From positions 1-64,000 of the forward strand of contig NZ_BQXH01000010.1 of assembly GCF_022836475.1 (NCBI RefSeq): a stretch of DNA of 64,000 bases. Direction: 5' to 3'. Position numbers and translations under genes: made by a program. Positions 23,829 to 32,992 of the stretch are shown here, piece by piece. Origin of the DNA: Ligilactobacillus pabuli (lineage in GTDB: Bacteria; Bacillota; Bacilli; Lactobacillales; Lactobacillaceae). Below the pieces are notes generated by a model that worked only from the letters and a program-made list of their open reading frames with translations, was not told the origin of the DNA and ran no database searches. How positions within the stretch are numbered: the first letter of the stretch is position 1; the number at the start of each line of letters is the position of its first letter.

Positions 23829-25064
23829 TTAGTTTTTAGTAGTTGATAGTTGACGTAGGCCGGGTAATGAAATCATTACGATAAAGCTGATAACATACAG
23901 TGCTGATAAGAAGCCCATCGTAACTGCTAGATTGAAATGATCCATCAACAAGCCGATCGCTACGGATGAGAACCCGCCGATCGCACGGCCAACGTTCATG
24001 ATAATGTTATTAGCTGTTGAACGAATTTCTGTCGGATAGAGGCGACTGATAATTGCACCGTAACCGCCAAACATCCCGTTTGAGAAGAAACCGATGATGG
24101 CACCGATAATCAACAGGGCTAAGCTAGTTTTAGCAAACAAGATCGCAAACATCACTGAGGCTGACCCCAGTAAGAAAATCCCGAAAGAAACGCGGGGACC
24201 AAGTTTATCCATTAACTGTCCGAAGACTACCATGCCTAAGCTCATTCCTAAGATAGTAGACACCATCCAGAGTGATGAACCAGAAACAGAAAGTCCTTGT
24301 TGTTTTTGAACGATGACTGGCAACCAGTTCATCAAACCAAAGTAACCAGCAATTTGGACGATGGTCATTACCATCAAACCCAGAGTTTGGATAGCTGTTT
24401 GTGGTGTTTCAAATAGTTTTTTAAATGATGGCTTTTTATGTTCAGCTTGTTCTTTTTGTTGGGCTGCAATAAAGTCGGGAGTTTCTTGAACATGGCGACG
24501 TAAGAAGTAGGTTAAAATTACGGGAATGACACCTAGTAAGAATAAGGCATTCCAGCCAAAGTGTGGAATGATCAACGCTGCCATGACAGCGGCGAAGATG
24601 GCACCAATTTGGCCTCCGATAGCTACAACTGAAGACATTCTGCCGATTTGATCAGAGCGGAAGTTTTCAGCCAATAGAGCGATCCCAACGCCGTATTCAC
24701 CACCAGCACCGATCCCAGCGAGAAAACGCATGAGATAAATCATTGGTAGGGAGTGGGCAAAGTACATTGCGCCGGTTGCCAAGGCAAAAATAAAGATCGT
24801 ATAAGAAAATGTTCTCACACGACCATAGCGGTCACCGATAATGCCAAAAAGCGCACCACCAACCAACATGCCAATGTTAGTTAGTGAACCGATCAAACCA
24901 GCCTGGCCACTTGAGATCCCCAATTCTCCAATAATTGAGGCGAGTGAGAAAGATAAAAACATGATATCCATATTCTCGAGGGTAAAGCCCGCTGCAGTTG
25001 AAGCGGTCACCCATTTTTGTTGTGTAGTAAAGCCATTTTGTTCGTTGACACGTACCTGTTCCAT
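23829..25064 (-). CDS. MFS transporter, aromatic-acid/sugar-type symporter
   Basis: The 411-residue protein has 12 hydrophobic segments. The MFS signature GDRYGRVRTF follows helix 2 (about 78-87), and RFLAGIGAGGEYGVGIAL (about 112-129) and LYPTEIRSTANN (about 345-356) are typical of the aromatic acid:H+ symporter and metabolite:H+ groups. The substrate is not predictable. I prefer ATG 25064, nine bases after GGAGG, to TTG 25070. It stands alone. Confidence 0.88.
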   Translation of the reverse strand: MEQVRVNEQNGFTTQQKWVTASTAAGFTLENMDIMFLSFSLASIIGELGISSGQAGLIGSLTNIGMLVGGALFGIIGDRYGRVRTFSYTIFIFALATGAMYFAHSLPMIYLMRFLAGIGAGGEYGVGIALLAENFRSDQIGRMSSVVAIGGQIGAIFAAVMAALIIPHFGWNALFLLGVIPVILTYFLRRHVQETPDFIAAQQKEQAEHKKPSFKKLFETPQTAIQTLGLMVMTIVQIAGYFGLMNWLPVIVQKQQGLSVSGSSLWMVSTILGMSLGMVVFGQLMDKLGPRVSFGIFLLGSASVMFAILFAKTSLALLIIGAIIGFFSNGMFGGYGAIISRLYPTEIRSTANNIIMNVGRAIGGFSSVAIGLLMDHFNLAVTMGFLSALYVISFIVMISLPGLRQLSTTKN

Positions 25065-25206
25065 ATTCAATTTCCTCCAAATGACGTTCTCTGACGTCTT
25101 TTATTTGTTCTTAAACATTTTGCCATAAATGGTGAGGAAACACAAGGATAAAATTTAAGGAATTTTAATTTTTACCGACGAATTTTCTTTTTTGCTTTGC
25201 ACTTAT

Positions 25207-25262
25207 TAGTCGAACTTCGCAAAGCAACCACTTGTGCTTCGAAAGACACGTTCGAGTTTCTT
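25207..25262 (-). repeat. Structured repeat, 3'-half remnant
   Basis: On the minus strand it reads GTGGTTGCTTTGCGAAGTTCGACTA, close to the 3' end GCTGCTTTGCGGAGCTCGACTA of the copy at 57986. The 5' half is missing. It lies upstream of the toxin module and follows no gene in its own direction. Confidence 0.55.
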
Positions 25263-25424
25263 GCTCCATAGTGTTCTAAAAGATACAATAGAGTTGGATT
25301 TTTCCATAGAGAATTGGTCAAATAATGAAATCAAAAAACAAAACAAGAACAGTTTGTTGCTAGATGAAAAAATTTCGATTAAATACAAAATGTACTGATA
25401 AGAACATGAAAGGAGAATTTTGAT

Positions 25425-25604
25425 ATGATAGAAAGTCTAGACCAATTATTAGCGCAAGTGGAAGATGTAAACTTACAGGATTTGATGAATCAGGCTTTAA
25501 ACGAAAAGGATCCTGTCAAAAAAAGAGTGTTCCAAGCCCTCTATACGTATGCTCTTGATAAAAAGCAAGACGAACTGCTTAAAAGAAAAAAGTTTGTGAT
25601 TTAG
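25425..25604 (+). CDS. Small putative antitoxin upstream of a zeta-type toxin gene
   Basis: A 59-residue acidic-basic helical protein (MIESLDQLLAQVEDVNLQDL...) with AAAGGAG upstream. It ends two bases before the zeta toxin ATG. This gene order and size fit an antitoxin, though I do not recognise the epsilon/PezA sequence itself. Base composition is more AT-rich than the neighbours, which suggests acquisition. Confidence 0.6.
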   Translation: MIESLDQLLAQVEDVNLQDLMNQALNEKDPVKKRVFQALYTYALDKKQDELLKRKKFVI

Positions 25605-25606
25605 TT

Positions 25607-26265
25607 ATGGATAAAAACCAATATATAGTCGTTGCGGGCATAAATGGAGCTGGAAAAAGTACGTTGTATCAATTACAACCTGAACTTTTTGGGAATACTA
25701 GACGTATCAATGCTGATGAAATTTTGCAACAAATGGGCGGAGATTGGCGAAAGAATAGTGATAATTTTAAAGCGATGCGGGTGGAAATTAGCCAGTTACA
25801 CAGAGCTTTGGAAAATGGCGAAAGCATCCATGTAGAAACAACATTAGCAGGACATGCAAAATCACAGCTTAACCTAATTGAGAAAGCACATCAAAATGGT
25901 TATGAAGTTACACTTCTATATGTGACAGTGAATAGTGCTGAAACAGCCATCGAACGAGTTAATGAAAGGGTAAGACTGGACATGGTATACCAGCCGACCT
26001 AATCAGAAAACGATATATACAGTCTTATGATAATCTATTTGCGGTAGCACTAGAAAGTGATAATGTGTGGATTTATGATAACACTGAAAGGCTAATTAAT
26101 GTTTATACAAGAAAACATAATCAAGTTAAAATAAATGAGTTGAAAAAATACCCATGGATAAATCAGAAAATCAGTAGTTCAAATAATGTACAAAAGAAGC
26201 AGGAAGTTTTTGCCAAAGATAATTCAGCCGTAAAGCAAAAAGAACAAGAAAATAAAAAAGGATAG
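25607..26265 (+). pseudogene. Zeta-type toxin gene with a 1-base frameshift
   Basis: The first part (25607-26002) has the P-loop GINGAGKST (residues 10-18) and the RINADE and HVETTLAG motifs of zeta toxins, kinases that phosphorylate UDP-N-acetylglucosamine and block wall synthesis. At about 25972-25978, within RVNERVR, the frame breaks. The expected continuation TGHGIPADLIRKRYIQSYDN is encoded one base out of frame and runs to a stop at 26265. One lost base explains the break. The toxin is probably inactive, with the first piece ending at residue 131. Sequencing error remains possible. Confidence 0.85.
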
Positions 26266-26269
26266 TCCT

Positions 26270-26325
26270 ATGAATTGCCCCATAATTGTTAGATATAAAA
26301 ATCTAATAGTTATGGGGCAATTCAT
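26270..26325. other. 25-bp near-perfect hairpin after the toxin gene
   Basis: The arms starting ATGAATTGCCCCATAA and ending TTATGGGGCAATTCAT pair over 25 positions, with two wobble pairs and a loop ATAAAA. No T-run follows on either side, so it is not a standard terminator. It could stabilise the transcript end or be a small palindromic mobile element. Confidence 0.6.
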
Positions 26326-26427
26326 TAATTTAGGGCGATCCTTGTTATTTTTATCAAGTTCATTTGTATTGACGTGATTAGCAAAAACTTGTAGTACTTC
26401 TTCACTTTCGTTTATGCTAAGATTTTC

Positions 26428-26559
26428 AGCTCTGTGATTGTAGTCGAGCTACACAAACCAGGACTTTCCGCCTAGTTAAAACCAGTCTTCAATGCCAAAA
26501 ACGCATTAGTCCCTGGGTTCTGATGGTGCTCACTTTCTAAACGTCTCACTCCGCTCTGT
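26428..26559 (-). repeat. Structured repeat, distal copy after phnD, with stub
   Basis: The element is 26441-26559. Its 5' arm (GTGAGAC) does not pair with its 3' arm (GGTTTGT), so it is a mosaic. A lone ACAGAGC stub follows at about 26430-26435. Confidence 0.75.
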
Positions 26560-26563
26560 GATT

Positions 26564-26681
26564 TAGTCGAGCTCCGTGAGGCAAGAGATTCCGCTTATCA
26601 AACCCAACCTTCAATGCCCAAAACGCATTAAAGGTTAGGTTACGATACTGCTCGTCTCTTAAACGCCTCACTCCGCTCTGT
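26564..26681 (-). repeat. Structured repeat, proximal copy after phnD
   Basis: Complete. GTGAGGC/GCCTCAC, AAGAGA/TCTCTT and ACCTTTAATGC/GCATTGAAGGT pair. It begins four bases after the phnD stop codon and points the same way. Confidence 0.85.
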
Positions 26682-26685
26682 GATT

Positions 26686-27621
26686 TTATTCGTCTAATTT
26701 TTTCGCTGTCTTGTTGTAATCACGCACAACGTCAAAATCACTATCCTTGGCTGGAGTATAGCCTTCATGACCATAAACTTCAGCCACGATCGCATGTCCC
26801 TTTTTAGTCTTAGCGACTTTTTCAAAGGCCTGCGTTAGTTTCTTTTGCCATTTGGCACTCATATCTCCGCGGACCGTGATCGTGTCATTGGGAATTTTGG
26901 TACTGGTATAGATGGGAACAACTTCATCCATAATATCGGGTGCGTCTTGCTTAACTAAATTTCTAGCTCCCTGCCAAACAAATGCCGCGTCGGTGTCTTT
27001 GTTATAAACGGATAGTACTCCCTGGTCATGACCCTTGATTTGGGCAGTTTGAATATTATCACGGTTAATGTCGACACCTTTTTTATACATCCCAACGGCA
27101 GGGTAGATCCAGCCGGAAGTTGAAGTGGTGTCTTGGACGGCAATTTTCTTATTCTTTAAGTCTTGAATCGATTTAATGCCGCTGTCTTTACGAACTAAAA
27201 TTTGCGAACGGTAAAAGTCGACTAACTTGTCGCTGTTGTGGTCATCGGCACCAGTGACATCATAACGTTGTGCTAGTAATAAAACTTTAGCGTCGTAATG
27301 TTTGTGAGCCAAGACGTAGGCATCAGGCGGTAAAAAGCCGACATCGACTTTCTTGGAACCCATCGCTTCAACGATGGTATTGTAGTCAGTCGAAACACTG
27401 ACTTTGACCGGGATATCTAGTTGTTTAGACAAGAGTTTTTCCAGTGGTTTAGCCTTAGCTTCGATCGTCGTTGCGTTTTGTGATGGAACGAATTGGACAG
27501 TCAATTCTTTAGGAACGTAGTCGCTTTTAGCCTTGTTGGCGCTGCCTTTATCACAGGCTGCTAAGGTAATGACAGTTAGTAAAGCAAAAAATGAGATAAG
27601 AGCTGGTTTAAATGATTTCAT
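26686..27621 (-). CDS. phnD: PhnD-type phosphonate/phosphite-binding lipoprotein
   Basis: The 311-residue protein has a lipoprotein signal (ALLTVITLAACDKG, Cys at about 23) and the PhnD fold signature (LTVQFVPSQNATTIEAKAKP, VDVGFLPPDAYVLA, VQDTTSTSGWIYPA). It would capture phosphonate, phosphite or phosphate esters for a PhnCE importer. No permease or ATPase gene is adjacent. A degraded second C-terminus of the same protein lies at 30364-30497, on the other side of proBA. The ligand is inferred from family only. Confidence 0.9.
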   Translation of the reverse strand: MKSFKPALISFFALLTVITLAACDKGSANKAKSDYVPKELTVQFVPSQNATTIEAKAKPLEKLLSKQLDIPVKVSVSTDYNTIVEAMGSKKVDVGFLPPDAYVLAHKHYDAKVLLLAQRYDVTGADDHNSDKLVDFYRSQILVRKDSGIKSIQDLKNKKIAVQDTTSTSGWIYPAVGMYKKGVDINRDNIQTAQIKGHDQGVLSVYNKDTDAAFVWQGARNLVKQDAPDIMDEVVPIYTSTKIPNDTITVRGDMSAKWQKKLTQAFEKVAKTKKGHAIVAEVYGHEGYTPAKDSDFDVVRDYNKTAKKLDE

Positions 27622-28198
27622 AGTGAATCTCCTAAGTTTTGGTGGGGTTCCACCAGATTTAAATATTAAAAGTATACTTTACTTTTAAACTATAAAACCG
27701 TTTACACTAAATGTCAAGCATAGTTTGCTAGAAAAAAGGGAAAGAAATCAGCAATAAGGTTATTAAGGGGGACGGACCAACGTTTGGGAGACGCAAAAAA
27801 CTGATTAGTCTTAAACTTTGGCGAGTTGAGTGCGACTATTTCTCTGATACTAACCACCTGTTTTGCGCATAATTTGATAGAATCATTTTTCGATAATGTG
27901 CTTTTTTAGGTGCTGCAGGGACGGAAAGATCCAAGTCGAGATTAAATTTTCTTGTTGAAGCTAGTTTTAATAAGCTAAAGAATCACATGCGACCGGTTTT
28001 GAGTATGACCACTTAGCCTTCCCTGTTTTATGTTCGTGGAGAAGCGTGCTCTGACGCCGGTGAGTTGCCCTTAAATATTCTGGCATAGGTGGTCAGAAAA
28101 AATAGGTGGGGCAATTAATAAAGTTTAGTAATTACGGTGTCAAAATAGCCGTCTTGTTGTAGAATGGTGGTGTTACTTGAAAATTGGAGGAAATAAAC
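27622..28198. other. Intergenic region upstream of proB and phnD
   Basis: Nearly 580 bases between divergent genes. A short palindrome GGTGGGGTTCCACC lies just upstream of phnD (27640-27653), and GTATACTTTACTTTTAAACTAT is an AT-rich promoter candidate. I found no T-box or other known riboswitch in front of proB and no small gene. Confidence 0.3.
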
Positions 28199-29032
28199 AT
28201 GAAGTCAATCCGCCACATGGAAAATGTGCAGCGGCTCGTAGTGAAAATTGGGACTAGTTCCTTGATCCACGCTAATGGTAAGATCAATTTACAAGCGATC
28301 GACCAGTTGAGTTATACACTAACGGGCTTGGTCAATGAAGGTAAACAGGTGATTTTAGTTTCATCCGGCGCGATTGGCGTTGGCATGGGGCAATTGGGTC
28401 TCGCTAAGCGACCCAGAGAAATTCAGGCACAACAGGCACTTGCTTCGATCGGTCAGAGTGAATTAATGACTGTCTATCAGCAGCGATTTGCAGTTTATGG
28501 GCAAAAAATCAGCCAAATTTTATTGACTCACGATGTTTTAGACTTTCCTGAAAGTCGCAAACATGTTCATCATACGATGGAGCAATTGTTGGAGTGGGGT
28601 GTGATCCCAGTCGTCAATGAAAACGATACGGTGGCGGTCGACGAATTGGATCATCGTACCAAGTTTGGCGATAATGATCAGCTTTCAGCAATCGTCGCGA
28701 CACGATCGAACGCTGATCTATTAGTGATGCTTTCGGATATTGACGGTTTTTATACTAAAAATCCGCACAAGTTTGCCGATGCAAAATTGATCGATGTTTT
28801 GCACGAGATCACCGAAAGTTCACTCCGACAAGCTGGCGGGGCTGGGACTGAACTAGGAACTGGCGGCATGGTAACTAAACTCAAAGCGGCTCAAAGTATA
28901 TTAGCTAATAATAAAATGATGGTCTTAGCAAATGGAGCTAACCCTTCGATCATTTTTAAAATCATGAATAATGAACCGCTCGGGACACTCTTTGTTAACG
29001 CGCAAAAAGATGAAGGTAAAGAGGTAATTTAA
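28199..29032 (+). CDS. proB: Glutamate 5-kinase ProB (without PUA domain)
   Basis: ProB phosphorylates glutamate in the first step of proline synthesis. The 277-residue protein has the amino-acid-kinase domain: VVKIGTSSL (about 14-22), VSSGAIGVGMG (about 53-63), VNENDTVAVDEL (about 140-151) and GTGGMVTKLKAA (about 212-223). It ends without the PUA domain found in longer ProB, as is usual in many lactobacilli. Start is 28199 after GGAGGAAATAAAC. The stop codon abuts the proA start. Confidence 0.96.
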   Translation: MKSIRHMENVQRLVVKIGTSSLIHANGKINLQAIDQLSYTLTGLVNEGKQVILVSSGAIGVGMGQLGLAKRPREIQAQQALASIGQSELMTVYQQRFAVYGQKISQILLTHDVLDFPESRKHVHHTMEQLLEWGVIPVVNENDTVAVDELDHRTKFGDNDQLSAIVATRSNADLLVMLSDIDGFYTKNPHKFADAKLIDVLHEITESSLRQAGGAGTELGTGGMVTKLKAAQSILANNKMMVLANGANPSIIFKIMNNEPLGTLFVNAQKDEGKEVI

Positions 29033-30280
29033 ATGACAGAATTACTGGTAGAGATGGGTGCTAAAGCACGACAAGCTTCGCTTACTTTGGCGCAGTTGAC
29101 GACCACTCAAAAAAATGAAGTACTAGAGCAGATCGCTCTGGCATTAGAAAAAAACACGACAGAAATCATTGAAGCTAATCAATATGACCTTGAACATTCC
29201 ACTGGTTTGGCAACTAAATTCGTTGATCGGTTGACCTTAGATCAAGGTCGGATCTTAGCGATGGCCGAAGGAGTACGCCAAGTTGCGAGTTTGCCGGATC
29301 CAATTGGTAATATCGAACGCGGCTGGATCACTAAAGCAGGTTTGCAGATCAGTCAGCGCCGTGTTCCGCTGGGAGTAATTGGGATGATCTTTGAAGCACG
29401 GCCCAATGTGACGGTTGATTCTGCAGCTTTGTGTTTCAAATCAGGGAATGCAGTAATTTTGCGGGGAGGTAAAGAGGCACTGCAGACTAATATTAAATTA
29501 GCTCAGGTGATTCGCAATGTTTTACAAGAACAAGGATTACCACTCGACGCAGTTCAAATCATTCAAGAAACTTCTCATGATTTAGCGCAGAAATTTATGC
29601 AGCTAACAGATTACCTGGATGTTTTGATTCCACGAGGTTCAGCCGGTTTGATTCAAACAGTGGTTAATAATGCTTCCGTCCCGGTGATCGAAACAGGCGC
29701 CGGAAACTGTCATATTTATGTTGATGAAACAGCTGATCTGCAAATGGCCTGCGACATTGTTGTTAATGCTAAGACTCAGCGCCCCTCTGTTTGTAATGCG
29801 GCTGAAAAATTAGTCGTCTCAAGTCAGATCGCACCTCAATTTTTGCCGCTTGTTGCGCGTGCTTTGCATAAATATAATGTTGAACTGCGCGGTGATAAGC
29901 GAGCTTGTGAAATTCTTGGTGCTCAGGCCGTTTCAGCAACAAAAGCAGATTGGGATATTGAATATAATGATTATGTTATGGCGATCAAAGTTGTTGATTC
30001 TTTGGACGAAGCAATCGCGCATATCAATCAGCATAACACGAAACATTCCGAAGCAATTATTACCAATGACTATCAGCATAGTCGTGATTTTACCGACCGG
30101 ATCGATGCTGCTTGTGTTTACGTGAATGCTTCAACGAGATTTACCGATGGTTTTGAGTTCGGATTTGGTGCGGAAATCGGTATTTCAACGCAAAAGCTTC
30201 ATGCTCGCGGTCCGATGGGCTTAAATGAACTGACAACGACTAAATATGTGATCTTAGGCGATGGACAGATCAGAAAGTAA
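29033..30280 (+). CDS. proA: Gamma-glutamyl phosphate reductase ProA
   Basis: ProA reduces gamma-glutamyl phosphate to glutamate semialdehyde with NADPH. The 415 residues include GMIFEARPNVTVDSAALC (about 115-132), the nucleophile region VCNAAEKL (about 253-260, Cys) and the C-terminal GPMGLNELTTTKYV. It starts immediately after proB with no gap, so the pair is one transcript ending at the terminator at 30292. Confidence 0.97.
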   Translation: MTELLVEMGAKARQASLTLAQLTTTQKNEVLEQIALALEKNTTEIIEANQYDLEHSTGLATKFVDRLTLDQGRILAMAEGVRQVASLPDPIGNIERGWITKAGLQISQRRVPLGVIGMIFEARPNVTVDSAALCFKSGNAVILRGGKEALQTNIKLAQVIRNVLQEQGLPLDAVQIIQETSHDLAQKFMQLTDYLDVLIPRGSAGLIQTVVNNASVPVIETGAGNCHIYVDETADLQMACDIVVNAKTQRPSVCNAAEKLVVSSQIAPQFLPLVARALHKYNVELRGDKRACEILGAQAVSATKADWDIEYNDYVMAIKVVDSLDEAIAHINQHNTKHSEAIITNDYQHSRDFTDRIDAACVYVNASTRFTDGFEFGFGAEIGISTQKLHARGPMGLNELTTTKYVILGDGQIRK

Positions 30281-30291
30281 ATCACGATAGT

Positions 30292-30360
30292 AAAAAAATA
30301 GCAGTTACTATAATTACTTGGTGTGAGCATCACAGGTAATTATAGTAACTGCTATCTTTA
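30292..30360. terminator. Terminator after proA with a 20-bp perfect stem
   Basis: Twenty bases (30298-30317, beginning ATAGCAGTTACT) pair perfectly with 30336-30355 around an 18-base loop. An A-run precedes the stem and a short T-rich stretch follows. It can also end transcription of the phnD remnant on the minus strand. Confidence 0.85.
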
Positions 30361-30363
30361 TGT

Positions 30364-30497
30364 TTATTCGTCCAATTTTGGACAGTTTTGTTATATTCAT
30401 GCACGAGATCAAAATCACTGTCTTTAGCCGAAGTGTAACCTTCGTGACCATAGACATCTGCAGCTATCACGTGCGCTTTTTTAGTTTGTGTGACTTA
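30364..30497 (-). pseudogene. Degraded C-terminal fragment of a second phnD
   Basis: The minus strand reads TKKAHVIAADVYGHEGYTSA, then KDSDFDLVHEYNKTVQ, matching the C-terminus of the intact PhnD (KKGHAIVAEVYGHEGYTPA, KDSDFDVVRDYNKTA). A one-base shift then gives LDE and the stop, as in the intact gene. Nothing upstream of this segment matches, and the aldo/keto reductase gene begins its 3' end beside it. Confidence 0.85.
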
Positions 30498-30501
30498 AAG
30501 G

Positions 30502-31422
30502 CTAGAAATTTTTGAAAAGTTGATCAATTTGGTCATATTCACTGCTGCTCAAAGCAACGTTTAGAGCGGCAACGTTACTGTGAACTTGATCAGCAGTCCG
30601 TGCGCCAGGAATAACCACACTGATTGCAGGGTTGTTCAAATACCAAGCCAAGATGGTTTGTGCTACCGTAGCTTGATGGCCATCAGCAATCGCACGGACT
30701 TGATCCAAGGCTTTAAGGATCGACTGTTGTTCAGCGGCAGAAAATTGCTTGAATTTGCCAATACTGTCTGCATCATATTTGCCAGTCAAGAGGCCTGAAG
30801 CCAGTGGGAAGTATGGTACAAATGAGATCTGGTTTTCTTTAAGATAAGGGAATTCGCTGGTTTCGACTTCACGATGGACCAGGTTATAGTGGTCTTCTGC
30901 AATGTCGACTAAGCCGTCAGCGTTGGCTTCTTTGATTTGTGCAGGAGAGAAATTGGAAACACCAACTGCGCGAATCTTACCAGCATCTTTTAGTTCACTT
31001 AAAGCACCCACGGCTTCAGCTTTAGGTGTATCTTCATCTGGAAAATGGATGTAAAAGATATCAATGTAATCAGTTTTCAAACGCTTGAGGGCGTCGTCGA
31101 CTGATTGTTTCAAAAATTCGGGGCGGTTGTTGAATTTGCCGCCACGACTAGGGTCATGGGCAGCTTTTGTCGCTAAGACGATCTTGGAACGGTCATAATC
31201 GGCAATGACATCACCGATGATTTCTTCTGAACGGCCGTTGCCGTAAGCAAAAGCAGTGTCCAACAAGGAGATGCCGGAATTCAAAGCTTCCTTGACTAGG
31301 GCATAGCCGTTTTCATCTTTCAGGTCGCCAAACAGGTTGTGGCCCCCAACTTTGTTAGTCCCTAAACCTAGGGCGTTGGAAACAACCACATTGCTTTTTC
31401 CAATTTTAATTGTGTCTGTCAT
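30502..31422 (-). CDS. Aldo/keto reductase
   Basis: This 306-residue TIM-barrel NADPH oxidoreductase has GISLLDTAFAYGNGRSEEIIG (about 49-69; catalytic Asp and Tyr), the Lys in LATKAAH and the His in DIFYIHFPDED. The C-terminal VVIPGARTADQVHSNVAAL binds the cofactor phosphate. It belongs to the AKR subgroup with YgzE/YajO-like members; the substrate is unknown. AAAGGAGG lies nine bases upstream. Confidence 0.92.
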   Translation of the reverse strand: MTDTIKIGKSNVVVSNALGLGTNKVGGHNLFGDLKDENGYALVKEALNSGISLLDTAFAYGNGRSEEIIGDVIADYDRSKIVLATKAAHDPSRGGKFNNRPEFLKQSVDDALKRLKTDYIDIFYIHFPDEDTPKAEAVGALSELKDAGKIRAVGVSNFSPAQIKEANADGLVDIAEDHYNLVHREVETSEFPYLKENQISFVPYFPLASGLLTGKYDADSIGKFKQFSAAEQQSILKALDQVRAIADGHQATVAQTILAWYLNNPAISVVIPGARTADQVHSNVAALNVALSSSEYDQIDQLFKNF

Positions 31423-31807
31423 TCAATGTTCCTCCTTTATCATCAGAGCAGTTTCAGTTAAACTGCTTAGATTTAGTATAACAGAGAGCAGCCCATCGGT
31501 TAAACAATTGGCACGCAGAACAAAGTACAGAGTGGAGTTAGTTTGGGGGAGCAGCAGTTAGTGAAAAACGAACCAGTTTTGGCTGGGACAACTCACTGCT
31601 TGTTTCACAAAAAATAGTGAATTTACGAGAAAAACTGAATTTATGGGCTGACTTGGTACAATATCATAGAAATTTAGTCAGTTTTTTATTATAATGAAAA
31701 TTGAAAACAAAATTTATGCACAAAAATCTGTAAACTACTTCAGCCAAATGAGGTGCTGGTAGTTTTTCAGCCTGACAAACAAAATAGTTGTGGAGGATCA
31801 AAAGATA
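31423..31807. other. Intergenic region with a repeat fragment
   Basis: Between divergent genes. A fragment TACAGAGTGGAGT at 31526-31538 followed by GGGGGAGCAGCAG looks like a broken 5' end of the structured repeat. No gene was recognised; AT-rich DNA around 31680-31735 could hold the prs promoter. Confidence 0.35.
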
Positions 31808-32770
31808 ATGCAAGAAAATGCGGGAATCAAATTATTTGCGCTGAATGGCAACCCCAAGTTAGCTGCCAAAATCGCCGAGGATATGGGCGTTACGCTCTGC
31901 CAAGCCTCAATTAAGCATTTTAGCGATGGAGAGATCCAAGTTAATATCGATGATAGTGTTCGTGGTGATGATGTCTTTATCATCCAATCGATCTCTGACC
32001 CAGTTAATGAAAACTTGATGGAATTATTGGTCATGATGGATGCTTTACGCCGTGCAAGTGCTGGTTCGATCAACGCGGTGATTCCTTACTACGGCTATGC
32101 TCGTGCGGATCGCAAAGCTCGTTCACGTGAACCGATCACAGCCAAGTTATTAGCTAACTTTATTCAGTTAGCCGGTGCAAACCGAGTGATCACGATGGAC
32201 TTACATGCTGGCCAACTACAAGGCTTCTTTAACATTCCAGTTGATCATTTACTGGCAATTTATACGCAAGCTCAGTACTTCAAAGACGAAGGTATCGCTG
32301 ATGACGTCGTCGTAGTTGCCCCAGACCACAATGGTGTGAAGGCAGCGCGGAACATGGCTGAACTATTAAAGGCCCCAATTGCGATCATCGACAAGCGTGA
32401 CGAAGAACGGATCGATCCACAGAATATGACAGTGATCGGTGACGTCAAGGGCCACAAGTGTATCGTGATCGATGATTTAATTGATACTGGTGCGAAAGCT
32501 TTGGATGCCGGCATGGCCTTGAAAGCAGCGGGCGCTGGTGATATCTATGCGTGCGCAACTCACCCGATCTTATCTGGGAATGCTTCAGAAGAATTAAAAG
32601 AATCAGATTACAAAGAAATTGTTGTGACAGATACGATCCAAATTCCAGCTGAAAAGCAATTTGACCGGTTGAAGGTCTTGTCAGTTTCTGCCATCTTTGC
32701 GAAGGCATTGACACTGATTTACCATCACCAATCAGTGGACGCTCTTTTCAGTAAAAAAGATAATATCTAA
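31808..32770 (+). CDS. prs: Ribose-phosphate pyrophosphokinase
   Basis: Prs makes PRPP from ribose 5-phosphate and ATP. The 320 residues include FSDGEIQVNI (about 34-43), YYGYARADRKARSREPIT (about 90-107), DLHAGQLQGFF (about 127-137) and the PRPP loop CIVIDDLIDTG (about 213-223). Start is 31808, eight bases after GGAGGATC. It is not linked to glmU, so it may be the second prs paralogue often found in lactobacilli. Confidence 0.94.
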   Translation: MQENAGIKLFALNGNPKLAAKIAEDMGVTLCQASIKHFSDGEIQVNIDDSVRGDDVFIIQSISDPVNENLMELLVMMDALRRASAGSINAVIPYYGYARADRKARSREPITAKLLANFIQLAGANRVITMDLHAGQLQGFFNIPVDHLLAIYTQAQYFKDEGIADDVVVVAPDHNGVKAARNMAELLKAPIAIIDKRDEERIDPQNMTVIGDVKGHKCIVIDDLIDTGAKALDAGMALKAAGAGDIYACATHPILSGNASEELKESDYKEIVVTDTIQIPAEKQFDRLKVLSVSAIFAKALTLIYHHQSVDALFSKKDNI

Positions 32771-32782
32771 AGTTTGCTTGAG

Positions 32783-32816
32783 CACTGGCCTAGTAATGGG
32801 TCGGTGCTTTTTGATG
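32783..32816 (+). terminator. Terminator after prs
   Basis: GAGCACTGGCC / GGTCGGTGCTT with a short T-run. Just beyond, at about 32855-32912, a reverse-oriented remnant of the structured repeat 3' end (CTTTCTGTTTCACGAAGCTCG on the minus strand) is visible. Confidence 0.6.
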
Positions 32817-32992
32817 ACTGCAAGTTATGGTTTCGCTGGGCTCGGCAGTAAGGCGCGTTACTTTCTTGGGCGAGCTTCGTGAAACAGAAAGCTCTGCTCT
32901 GCTTTCTTAGAAAATTAAAAAAATATTAGAAAGAGAGTTGCCATGCTCTCTCCTAAAATGCTAGAATCTAAGCAGATAACAAAATGAAATGA

